A stretch of 64,000 bases of DNA from Cytophagales bacterium. Its GTDB lineage: Bacteria; Bacteroidota; Bacteroidia; Cytophagales; Flammeovirgaceae. The stretch spans positions 62,001 to 126,000 of the forward strand of contig JANWWC010000001.1 in NCBI GenBank assembly GCA_025056215.1, in the 5' to 3' direction. Below, piece after piece: positions 1 through 7,669 of the stretch. Numbering within the stretch: the first letter of the stretch is position 1; each line of letters begins with the position of its first letter. The translations under genes and the position numbers were made by a program. Under the pieces are notes generated by a model. The model was not told the DNA's origin, did no database searches, and worked only from the letters and a program-made list of their open reading frames with translations.

Positions 1-2624
1 CTTATGTCTCCCGAAAACTGAAAAGTTTGAAACTCGTTTCTTACAAATTCTCCTGTATTGGGGTTCAGTGTTTGAGTAAAGTTCCATGTATAGTTTAGGC
101 TAAGCGACCAAGGCACCGAAAAATCTACGTAAGCGCCTGGATTATATTTTATATCTTGTAGAATTTGTTCTTCCTCGGGTGTAAGGGGGCGTCCATATTT
201 TTTTTCTAAGGCTTTTTTCTTGTCTTTTTTTGCTTGTGGTGATGCAAAACTTGTTCCTACAGCGATATTAGCATTCATAAGCTTTCCTAAGCGCGCAAGG
301 CCTTGTGCATGATTCCAAGCATAAACATCTTGCCTTCGTTGCGTAGGCAATTTAAAACCAGGTATTAAATATTCTTCTGAAAATCCTCCGAGGTTGTTAG
401 GAACGATCTGACGATAATAGCCAGGCCGTTTTACTTCATCAGAATATAAATAAGGGTCAAGAGTACCATTAAAAGCGATATTAATTTTTTTAAGAATTAC
501 TGTTCGAGCATTTAAACTAATATTAGATAGACGGAAAGAGTCGGCGATTGCATTATAAGAAGCAGTAGCGGAAAGATTATCTAAAATAGGAGCTTTGACA
601 TACTCTTGGGCTGTGTCCTTTTTAGAACGCACTTTCATTTCTATTTGATTGCTCAAATTCATATTGAAAGCGCTACTTCTACCACTTCCCGGACCTTGTC
701 CTACAAATCTTGGAAAAGGACTTGTTTTGCCTGTAGGATCAATTTGAGTGCGCTGATAAAAATTATATGCGTCTGTAGAGAAATCGGGGCGCCAGCTGTA
801 GCCAACTGTAGGAGTAATCATATGTCGAATAGCGCTTATGTATTGGCTTTTTAGATAGTAAAAAACATACAGACGAGTAGTAGCGTTCGCTCCGAGATTG
901 AAACTATAAGTTTGATAAGGAGAAAATATTGTATCGCGTCGCACGCCATAAAACAAAACACTCGTATCTTGTAAGTTTCCGTTGGGAAGTCGTTTTTGTG
1001 TAGGAATAGTTGTTTGCAAGTAAGTGTATCGGAACTGATATTGATAAAAATTTTGTTGAAAATTAAAATTAGGAGTAATCGTGAAATATTTAGCTAATGT
1101 CATATTGGTGGAAATGGGAACTTGATGCGAAGCGCTATACTGAGCCGCTTTGGCATAAGTGAAAAGATTAGTAAAAAGGTCTAACGTGTCGAATCGAAGA
1201 GGTTGCCGCGCGCGATTGATAGAAGCATTCAGTGTATCGAGTGGTAAGTTATTGCCAAAGTTTTGTTGCAATTGTTGAATTGTTTGAAGTTCTCGATTAG
1301 AAAGAAAGTTGCCTGCACTTGGTTGTGAAAGCGTATTTCTGATTTCTCCTTGAGCGTTAAATGAATAAGCTAAGTTAGTTTGTGTGAGAACATTTTTGCG
1401 AGGGCTAAGCTTTTTGAACGGAAAAATGCGGTTCATGTTCACTCCAATTGAAGGAGAGAGAGTAGCAAATTTAGTTTGAATGTTCTGATTCTGACGTAAA
1501 TTAGCGGACATTGAAAAAGGAGTTCCACTAAATGTTTTGGAATAAGAAATGCTTGAGCTGAATGCTGGTGCTATCACATTGTTGATATTGAAAGAATTTA
1601 GTCGGTTAAAGTTGGAAGAACCTGCATTTACGCTTGCCGAAAATCTGCCAGTGCCCTTGCTTTGGGGGTTATGAGACCATCGAATCCAATAATCTTTAAA
1701 GATGGTTTTTTCTAAGTTAGGTTCTTCCCGTTCGTTGTAGTTGTAGGAAAAATTAAACCTTCCATCAAAAGCATATTTTTTTCTGTATTCTACATCAGTG
1801 CTAAAGCCATAACCACCGCGCGAATAAATTTGTCCTAACATTTTTAATCCGATATATTCGTTTACAGGAATGAATATACCTCCATCTCTCAAAAAGAAGC
1901 CTCTATCGGTGGTTTCTCCATAAGTCGGAAAAATGAGACCTCCTTGCCGTTTCTTAGGAATAGGAAACATTCCTAATGGAAAGCCTATAGGAGTAGGAAC
2001 GCGATTGAGTTCGATATTAAAAGGCCCAGAAACGACGTACTTTCCTGGCTTTGTTTTCATCTTCTTTGTGACGATAGCGTAATGAGGCTCTGCCAAATTG
2101 CAAGTAGTGTATTTTCCGTTTCGAAGCCATAGCTCTTGTGTGGGGCTTCTTTTAACGCGCTCCCCAATCAGGTAACCTTCGCCTTGTTGAGTAATAATGT
2201 GATGAATGACTCCCTTTCTTGTTTTGAAGTTATAGATCATGCTATCGGAGGTAAAAGTTTGATCTTTATCTTTGAAGACAGGTACTTGTTTGAGCTTTCC
2301 TGTGCTATCTGGTACGCCTTTTGCTTGCACAGTATTTTCGGCGTAGTAAATGATAATTTGTGAAGCCTCAAGAGACATTTCTCCATAGTTCACTTTTGAA
2401 CCTCCAAACATTGTCATGCGCTTTTCTCTCATATCGAAACGCATAGAGTCTTTGGCAGAGTAAACAATAGTGGTTTCTATGTCTCTTTTAACAGGTTTTG
2501 GGAGTTTAAGAGTATCTGGTTTTTGTGCATAAAGAATGCGACAAAACACTAATGCGCTCATAAATAGCACAAAAGCCAAAAAAAAATTAGTTAGATAATA
2601 GCAAACGCTTTTAAGTTTTAACAT
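1..2624 (-). CDS. lptD: LptD-like LPS assembly outer membrane protein (3' part missing)
   Basis: The reading frame is open from an ATG at 2624 down to the window edge (874 codons seen), so the C-terminus lies outside. The N-terminus is hydrophobic and ends in YAQ, fitting a signal peptide. An OstA/LptA-like part follows (about residues 45-190, with GGSKVNYGEMSLEA and TFTSDSMIYNFKTRKG). The long beta-barrel part contains GLIFPTYGE and RGFFLRDGG, which I associate with the Bacteroidota LptD family, and repeated alternating strands ending in QTFQFSGDI. LptD inserts lipopolysaccharide into the outer leaflet of the outer membrane. The gene starts 42 nt after the GGGP synthase gene and has its own promoter at 2657-2686. 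SprA-like barrels are an alternative for the barrel but not for the OstA part. Confidence 0.85.
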   Translation of the reverse strand, partial: MLKLKSVCYYLTNFFLAFVLFMSALVFCRILYAQKPDTLKLPKPVKRDIETTIVYSAKDSMRFDMREKRMTMFGGSKVNYGEMSLEASQIIIYYAENTVQAKGVPDSTGKLKQVPVFKDKDQTFTSDSMIYNFKTRKGVIHHIITQQGEGYLIGERVKRSPTQELWLRNGKYTTCNLAEPHYAIVTKKMKTKPGKYVVSGPFNIELNRVPTPIGFPLGMFPIPKKRQGGLIFPTYGETTDRGFFLRDGGIFIPVNEYIGLKMLGQIYSRGGYGFSTDVEYRKKYAFDGRFNFSYNYNEREEPNLEKTIFKDYWIRWSHNPQSKGTGRFSASVNAGSSNFNRLNSFNINNVIAPAFSSSISYSKTFSGTPFSMSANLRQNQNIQTKFATLSPSIGVNMNRIFPFKKLSPRKNVLTQTNLAYSFNAQGEIRNTLSQPSAGNFLSNRELQTIQQLQQNFGNNLPLDTLNASINRARQPLRFDTLDLFTNLFTYAKAAQYSASHQVPISTNMTLAKYFTITPNFNFQQNFYQYQFRYTYLQTTIPTQKRLPNGNLQDTSVLFYGVRRDTIFSPYQTYSFNLGANATTRLYVFYYLKSQYISAIRHMITPTVGYSWRPDFSTDAYNFYQRTQIDPTGKTSPFPRFVGQGPGSGRSSAFNMNLSNQIEMKVRSKKDTAQEYVKAPILDNLSATASYNAIADSFRLSNISLNARTVILKKINIAFNGTLDPYLYSDEVKRPGYYRQIVPNNLGGFSEEYLIPGFKLPTQRRQDVYAWNHAQGLARLGKLMNANIAVGTSFASPQAKKDKKKALEKKYGRPLTPEEEQILQDIKYNPGAYVDFSVPWSLSLNYTWNFTQTLNPNTGEFVRNEFQTFQFSGDI

Positions 2625-2656
2625 TAGTTTGCTTATAGGGAAAACAATCTTGCAGA

Positions 2657-2686
2657 CAAAGGTACATCAAGAATGAACAAGAGCAA
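2657..2686 (-). promoter_or_regulatory. Promoter for lptD
   Basis: On the minus strand TTG (2684-2686) is followed by 19 nt and then TACCTTTG (2657-2664). This fits the Bacteroidota -33/-7 form. It overlaps the end of the upstream GGGP synthase gene and would give a leader of roughly 25-30 nt before the ATG at 2624. Confidence 0.6.
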
Positions 2687-3428
2687 TATTTCTAAACTGA
2701 TTTAGTGTTTGCATCATTTCTTCGAGAGCGGAAGGATTTTGTTCGATAGCTGTTCCTACCACGCAAATATCAGCACCAGCATGCCAAGCAGATAATATAT
2801 TTTCAGCAGAGCGCAAACCGCCTCCTACTAAAAGGGGAAGACGAATAGTTTGGCGAACTAATTGAATCATGCGCTGATCGATAGGAGTTTGTGCTCCGCT
2901 GCCGCAATCTAAATAAATCATTTGCATTCCTAACAGTTGAGAAGCCAAAGCGGTAGCAGCTGCAATTTCGGGTTTATGTTGGGGAATCGGTGTTGTATTA
3001 GAAATGTAGGAAACAGTCGTAGGAATTCCTCCATCGATGAGAAGATAGCCAGTGCTTATAATTTCCAGCCCAGATTGTGCAAGGGCGTGGGCGGCTACTA
3101 CGTGTTGGCCAATCAGGTACTCAGGGTTTCTGCCTGATACTAAACTGAGCAGCAAAATAGCATCAGCTTCTTTACAAATGTGAAGATTGCTGCCTGGAAA
3201 AATAATGACAGGTTTTTGAGTGTTTTGTTTAATAGTTCGAATAGTTTCTGAAATATTTCCGTGAAAAATTAGACTACCACCTACTAAGAAGATATCTACG
3301 CCCGCTTTATCTGCTTGTCTAACAAGAGAAGCGCAATTTTCGGATTTGTCGGGGTCAATAAGCAAGGCAATTTGTTTGTGTTCTTGTTTTTGAAGTTCAC
3401 AAAAGCGTTGGTAAATCTGCGAGCGCAT
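2667..3428 (-). CDS. Geranylgeranylglyceryl phosphate synthase family protein (GGGPS/PcrB, group II)
   Basis: This is a 253-residue TIM-barrel protein of the GGGPS/PcrB family, which joins sn-glycerol-1-phosphate to a polyprenyl diphosphate, the first step of archaeal-type ether lipid synthesis. Visible marks are ALLIDPDK near the N-terminus, DIFLVGGSLI, VIIFPGSN, LDCGSGA, LLVGGGLRS and the final GADICVVGTAIE phosphate-binding region. Length is usual for the family. Bacteroidota are known to carry group II members, mostly tested with geranylgeranyl diphosphate; the chain length used here cannot be read from sequence. It lies upstream of lptD on the same strand. A UbiA prenyltransferase that could act next is at 25369-26229. 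Confidence 0.9.
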   Translation of the reverse strand: MRSQIYQRFCELQKQEHKQIALLIDPDKSENCASLVRQADKAGVDIFLVGGSLIFHGNISETIRTIKQNTQKPVIIFPGSNLHICKEADAILLLSLVSGRNPEYLIGQHVVAAHALAQSGLEIISTGYLLIDGGIPTTVSYISNTTPIPQHKPEIAAATALASQLLGMQMIYLDCGSGAQTPIDQRMIQLVRQTIRLPLLVGGGLRSAENILSAWHAGADICVVGTAIEQNPSALEEMMQTLNQFRNIALVHS

Positions 3429-3587
3429 AAATAGCTTTCTTTGTTATAGAACTTACTAAATATCCCAAAAATACAAAAACGTTTATTAAACCTCTATTTC
3501 TATATAGAAAAAATAGAAACCTGTGCGTGTTATAAAGTTCTGCTGAAGATACAACTATTTTTATTTAGAATAATTTTAAATAAATTA

Positions 3588-3618
3588 TTTGTATTTAGAT
3601 TTATTATAAATAAGTTTG
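3588..3618 (+). promoter_or_regulatory. Consensus promoter for the DUF4856/imelysin operon
   Basis: TTTG (3588-3591), 19 nt, then TAAGTTTG (3611-3618) is a complete match to the Bacteroidota sigma promoter form. The expected start of transcription is near 3624, about 20 nt before the ATG at 3645. Confidence 0.75.
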
Positions 3619-3644
3619 CTGCGTAAACCTTAATAATAAAAGCT

Positions 3645-4829
3645 ATGAATACAAAACAAATTCTTTTGAGCTTGATAGTAATCTCATGGTTATTACTGGG
3701 TTGTAAGAAAAAAGAGGAGACGATTCCTGCTTTGATGGTACCTACAAACTACGATACCTCTACCTTTTCTGCGGATGTGGCTGATATTCTATCGGCACAG
3801 ACCAGTTTCAGAACCAACGTTGTTTTGGAGATGCAAAAAGGGCGTACACAAGGAAACTTAGTAAATAGAACTACCCTCGCCGCTGGGTACGACGCTATTA
3901 AAAGTTTTTCAACTCCTTACTATCGAAATTTGATTGAAAAAACAGGAGGCTTTTTTGACCAAATTGTAGAAGCTTCTCAAGGAACAGATACAATCGATTT
4001 TACTAGTGCATTTCCGAAATCTACAGGTGGAGTAGGAGCTACTTCTATAAGCAATGGAAGGGGAGTAGGCTATCTTTATACAAAGCATGCTGTTGAAACA
4101 GAGCAACTCATCGAAAAAGGTTCTTTCGGTGCTATTATGTACAACCAAGCTACGCAAATTCTTAGAAAGCCAGATTTAACGCTTCGAGATGTAAATCGTG
4201 CCATGCAATTTTTGGGAATGCATCCTACGTTTCCTAATGGTTTGGGAACAGGAAATAATGTAGATAGATTTGTGGCTGTATATGCTGCGCGCCGCGATAA
4301 TGCTGATGAGCGCGATGGAAAAGGATATTATACGCTTATAAAAGAAAATTTTTTGCGTCTACAAGCAGCTCTTAAGGCAGGCTCTCGATATAACGCCGAT
4401 AGAGACGATGCTATTAATAAGATCATAGAATATGCTGAAAAAGCTTTGGCTGCTACTGCTATTAATTATGTAAAACATGATTTTCAAAAAAATGCTGTTA
4501 ACAAAAATGATAGCAGGGTATTAGCGCGTACTAAACACTCGTGGTCGGAAGGGGTAGGGTTTTTACTCGGATTGAAGACTGTGCAGCATAAAAAAATTAC
4601 TGACGCTCAAATCGATGAACTCATTTCTATTCTTAAAGCAAACGAAAACGGAACAGCTACCGCTTATACTTTCTTTGGAAGCAACTCTGAATTAGCTAAA
4701 TTAGATGAATTTACTAGAAAATTGCAAAACATTTATGGTTTCACAAGTGCTCAGATAGAACGATTCGCCCGAAACGATGTAAACGACCGCGCTTCTCGAA
4801 TGCGTTTGGCTGTATTAAACGAAGAATAG
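3645..4829 (+). CDS. DUF4856-type lipoprotein
   Basis: This 394-residue protein begins with a lipoprotein signal peptide (lipobox LLLGC, lipidated Cys at residue 20), so it is probably anchored at the cell surface or periplasmic side. The body, with YDTSTFSADVADILSAQTS near the start and a mostly helical C-terminal half, matches the DUF4856 family that sits beside imelysin genes in Bacteroidota. Its exact role is unknown; the context suggests handling of iron or another metal. It lies 50 nt upstream of the imelysin gene and has a strong promoter at 3588-3618. The TonB receptor often found beside such pairs is absent. Confidence 0.8.
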   Translation: MNTKQILLSLIVISWLLLGCKKKEETIPALMVPTNYDTSTFSADVADILSAQTSFRTNVVLEMQKGRTQGNLVNRTTLAAGYDAIKSFSTPYYRNLIEKTGGFFDQIVEASQGTDTIDFTSAFPKSTGGVGATSISNGRGVGYLYTKHAVETEQLIEKGSFGAIMYNQATQILRKPDLTLRDVNRAMQFLGMHPTFPNGLGTGNNVDRFVAVYAARRDNADERDGKGYYTLIKENFLRLQAALKAGSRYNADRDDAINKIIEYAEKALAATAINYVKHDFQKNAVNKNDSRVLARTKHSWSEGVGFLLGLKTVQHKKITDAQIDELISILKANENGTATAYTFFGSNSELAKLDEFTRKLQNIYGFTSAQIERFARNDVNDRASRMRLAVLNEE

Positions 4830-4879
4830 TTATTATTTCGATACTTTATTTTAGTTTCAATCTCAATAATCTTCAACTT

Positions 4880-6013
4880 ATGAAACTATTTCTCGTTTCT
4901 TGCTCAATCGTATTTATATTAATGCTTTCTTCGTGCAGCAATCAAAAAAAAGAAATCCAATCTGATTCTTTTGAACGAAGAGAATGGCTCAAGTACACTG
5001 CAGAAAAAATTATTTTGCCTTCTTTTGAAAAAGTAGAGCTCGCTGTTGATACATTGGTTAATAAGGTGAACTATTTTGCTGATAACCCTACGATATCGAC
5101 ACTTGCTCAAGCTCAGGCTGCTTGGAAAAATGCTATTTTGCGTTGGATGTTGTGTACTCCTTTTAATTTTGGACCAGGTGAGTTTTTAGGAAATCCTCTT
5201 GAGAGCATAATCAATACGTTTCCAGTTCGTATTGAAGGAAATGCTACGCAACCTGGTATTGAAAACCTCATTCGAAACAATCAATTTTCTATTATAGATA
5301 ATCCTAATGATACTAAAGGCTTCCAAGCACTTGATTATTTATTATTCGATTCGTTAGATAGGCAAGAAGAAGTAGTAGCGCGATATACTACCCAATCCTA
5401 TGCAAATGCGCGAAAACAATTTTTAAAGTCTATTGCACAGGAAATCAAAGTGCGCATTGAGAGAGTTCATCGCGATTGGAAATCTTTTTATGCGAAAGAT
5501 TTTGCTTCGAGTGGAAGCACAAGTGCAGGTTCACCTACTTCTTTGTACTTTAACGCCTTTGCTGCCTCCTTTGAGCGAATTAAAAACTTTAAAATTTTGT
5601 TTCCTGCAGGTATGGGAGCTGGTTTAAATATCGGTTCTTTACGACCTGAACTTGTTGAAGCGCGATTCAGCGGATTTTCGCATGAATTAGTTTTGGAGCA
5701 TACCAAAACAATAGAAAGATTGTGGTATGGAAAAGACCTTAACGGAGTAGATGGATTAGGATATGAAGAGTATTTAAAAAGTATTGCTACTCCTGATGCA
5801 ATTGAAGCTGCGAATCGCACAAAGGCGCTCTTTAATGAATTTTATGATGCGCTTTCTAAAGTACCAAAGACACGCTGGAACGCCTCTGTGCTAACTTCTA
5901 ATGAGTTTAATGCACTTGCTAATAAGTCAAGAGAGATGCAAGCCTATATGAAAGCGCGGATTGCAAGCGCTACAGGAATTTCTATCACTTACAGCAGTGG
6001 CGATGGAGATTGA
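4880..6013 (+). CDS. Imelysin family lipoprotein
   Basis: This 377-residue lipoprotein has lipobox LSSC (Cys at residue 19) and an imelysin (M75, EfeO-related) helical-bundle body: an early region QAAWKNAILRWM and a middle motif GFQALDYLLF at residues 147-156. Imelysin-like proteins bind metal in the periplasm or at the surface and belong to iron uptake loci. The family motif GxHxxE appears here as GFQALD, with Gln149 for His and Asp152 for Glu, so classical metal or peptidase function is doubtful. It follows the DUF4856 gene and ends at a strong hairpin terminator shared with lpdA. Confidence 0.87.
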   Translation: MKLFLVSCSIVFILMLSSCSNQKKEIQSDSFERREWLKYTAEKIILPSFEKVELAVDTLVNKVNYFADNPTISTLAQAQAAWKNAILRWMLCTPFNFGPGEFLGNPLESIINTFPVRIEGNATQPGIENLIRNNQFSIIDNPNDTKGFQALDYLLFDSLDRQEEVVARYTTQSYANARKQFLKSIAQEIKVRIERVHRDWKSFYAKDFASSGSTSAGSPTSLYFNAFAASFERIKNFKILFPAGMGAGLNIGSLRPELVEARFSGFSHELVLEHTKTIERLWYGKDLNGVDGLGYEEYLKSIATPDAIEAANRTKALFNEFYDALSKVPKTRWNASVLTSNEFNALANKSREMQAYMKARIASATGISITYSSGDGD

Positions 6014-6030
6014 TTTTGATTTTGAATTTC

Positions 6031-6060
6031 AAAAGCTAATCTTTAAAGATTAGCTTTTTT
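6031..6060. terminator. Bidirectional terminator between imelysin gene and lpdA
   Basis: A perfect 26-nt inverted repeat (6032-6057; half-site AAAGCTAATCTTT) with T-runs on both sides lies between two convergent genes. It can stop transcription from either direction. Confidence 0.85.
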
Positions 6061-6062
6061 GT

Positions 6063-7463
6063 TTAAATATGAAGTGCCCTGTTTTCGGTAGCTGCTAAGC
6101 AAGCTTCTTTAATCGCCTCTGTAAAAGTAGGATGTGCATGAGACATTCTGGCAATATCTTCTGCAGAAGCGCGGTATTCCATTGCTACGACAGCTTCCGC
6201 TATCATGTCTGCTGCGCGTGGTCCTATTATATGGATTCCTAAAATTTCATCTGTCGAAGCATCTGCCAGAACTTTTGCTAAGCCATCTAAGTCCATAGAA
6301 GCGCGTGCTCTTCCGAGCGCCTTGAATGGGAAAGTACCTACCTTGTATTTTTTTCCTTCTGCCTTGAGTTCTTCTTCTGTATAACCTACTCCTGCTACTT
6401 CGGGCCATGTGTATACTACGTTGGGAATAAGTTTGTAGTTGATATGAGGGCGCTGTCCGGCGATTGTTTCAGCTACAAAGATGCCTTCTTCTTCTGCTTT
6501 ATGGGCTAACATTGCTCCTTTAACTACATCTCCAATGGCATAGATGCCTGGTACGTTTGTTTGTAAGTTGGCATCTGTTTCGATTCTTCCTTTGTTGTCT
6601 AATCGAATGCCGACATTTTCGAGTCCTAAACCTTCGGTATAAGGCTTTCTACCAATAGAGAGCAAACAGTAATCAGCTTTCATTTCTAACGACTTGCCTT
6701 CGAGAGTTTCGGCGGTGATATGCACTTCATTTCCAACTGTTTGTGCTTTTGTAAGTTTTGTGTTAAAATAAAAGTCGAACCCAAGTTTGGCAAGTACTTT
6801 TTGTAGTTCCTTTCCCATTGTCCTATCCATACTTCCAATGAGCGTATCCGTAAACTCAATAACAGTAATTTTTGTGCCGAGTCTTCCAAACACTGAACCG
6901 AGTTCCATGCCAATTACCCCTCCACCAACAATAACCATGTTTTGAGGAACTTCTTCTAAGTTAAGTGCTTCGGTTGAGGTGATTACGCGTTTTTTATCGT
7001 AAGAAGCGCCAGGTACGATAATAGGTTTTGAGCCCGTAGCAATAATTGTTTTTTGGGTGGTAATTTGCTTGATTTCCCCTTCTTTTGGAGAGATTCGAAT
7101 TGTGTTTTTGTTTATAAAAGATCCATGTCCGTGATAAACATCAATTTTGTTTTTTTTCATTAAGAACTTAACGCCTTCGCACGTTTTGCTTACGACTTCA
7201 TTCTTTCGGCGAATCATTTGCGCCATGTCTACTTTTATATTATCGAACAGAATGCCGTGTTCTTTAAATTGATGTTTGGCTTGATGAAAATGTTCAGAAG
7301 AGTCGAGCAAGGCTTTTGAGGGAATACATCCTACATTTAAGCAAGTGCCGCCTAGCGTATTATACTTTTCAATAATAGCTGTTTTCATGCCTAATTGAGC
7401 GCAACGTATTGCGGCGACGTATCCTCCAGGACCTGAACCTATTACTGTAACATCGTATTGCAT
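6063..7463 (-). CDS. lpdA: Dihydrolipoyl dehydrogenase
   Basis: This 466-residue flavoprotein re-oxidises dihydrolipoamide with NAD for 2-oxoacid dehydrogenase complexes and the glycine cleavage system (L protein). The FAD site is GSGPGGYVAA (residues 9-18), the redox disulfide is CLNVGC (Cys41 and Cys46), the NAD site is GGGVIGMELGSVF, the second FAD motif is GIYAIGDVV, and the catalytic His-Glu pair lies in HAHPTFTEAIKEA near the C-terminus. All key residues are present and the length is normal. It is divergent from gcvP, suggesting a shared regulatory region of about 200 nt. Which complex it mainly serves cannot be decided from sequence. Confidence 0.97.
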   Translation of the reverse strand: MQYDVTVIGSGPGGYVAAIRCAQLGMKTAIIEKYNTLGGTCLNVGCIPSKALLDSSEHFHQAKHQFKEHGILFDNIKVDMAQMIRRKNEVVSKTCEGVKFLMKKNKIDVYHGHGSFINKNTIRISPKEGEIKQITTQKTIIATGSKPIIVPGASYDKKRVITSTEALNLEEVPQNMVIVGGGVIGMELGSVFGRLGTKITVIEFTDTLIGSMDRTMGKELQKVLAKLGFDFYFNTKLTKAQTVGNEVHITAETLEGKSLEMKADYCLLSIGRKPYTEGLGLENVGIRLDNKGRIETDANLQTNVPGIYAIGDVVKGAMLAHKAEEEGIFVAETIAGQRPHINYKLIPNVVYTWPEVAGVGYTEEELKAEGKKYKVGTFPFKALGRARASMDLDGLAKVLADASTDEILGIHIIGPRAADMIAEAVVAMEYRASAEDIARMSHAHPTFTEAIKEACLAATENRALHI

Positions 7464-7568
7464 TGTAGTTTATGTTTGGTTTGGGTGAATAAATTTTTTC
7501 TTACTGGGCGGAAAAATACGAATGAAACTCGATTTTATTATAATCTAAGAACTCATTTTTGATGATCC

Positions 7569-7598
7569 TTGAAAACACACTTATTCAGGTTAATTTTG
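7569..7598 (+). promoter_or_regulatory. Promoter for gcvP
   Basis: TTG (7569-7571), 19 nt, then TAATTTTG (7591-7598) fits the Bacteroidota promoter form. A second TAATTTTG at 7619-7626 may be an alternative -7 box. I see no glycine riboswitch with paired aptamers in the 206 nt between lpdA and gcvP. Confidence 0.6.
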
Positions 7599-7669
7599 CT
7601 TATCTGAGCAAGCATTCTTAATTTTGTTAAAAAATTATAATTTCTTATTCTTTAGGTTTAGCGATTTCT

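Noticed and set aside
606-2363. Plus-strand ORFs opposite lptD at 606-854 and 2136-2363
   Set aside because: They lie antisense to a convincing lptD frame and have no recognisable protein features.
7464-7669. Glycine riboswitch upstream of gcvP
   Set aside because: No tandem aptamer-like conserved segments or terminator hairpin seen in the 206-nt region.
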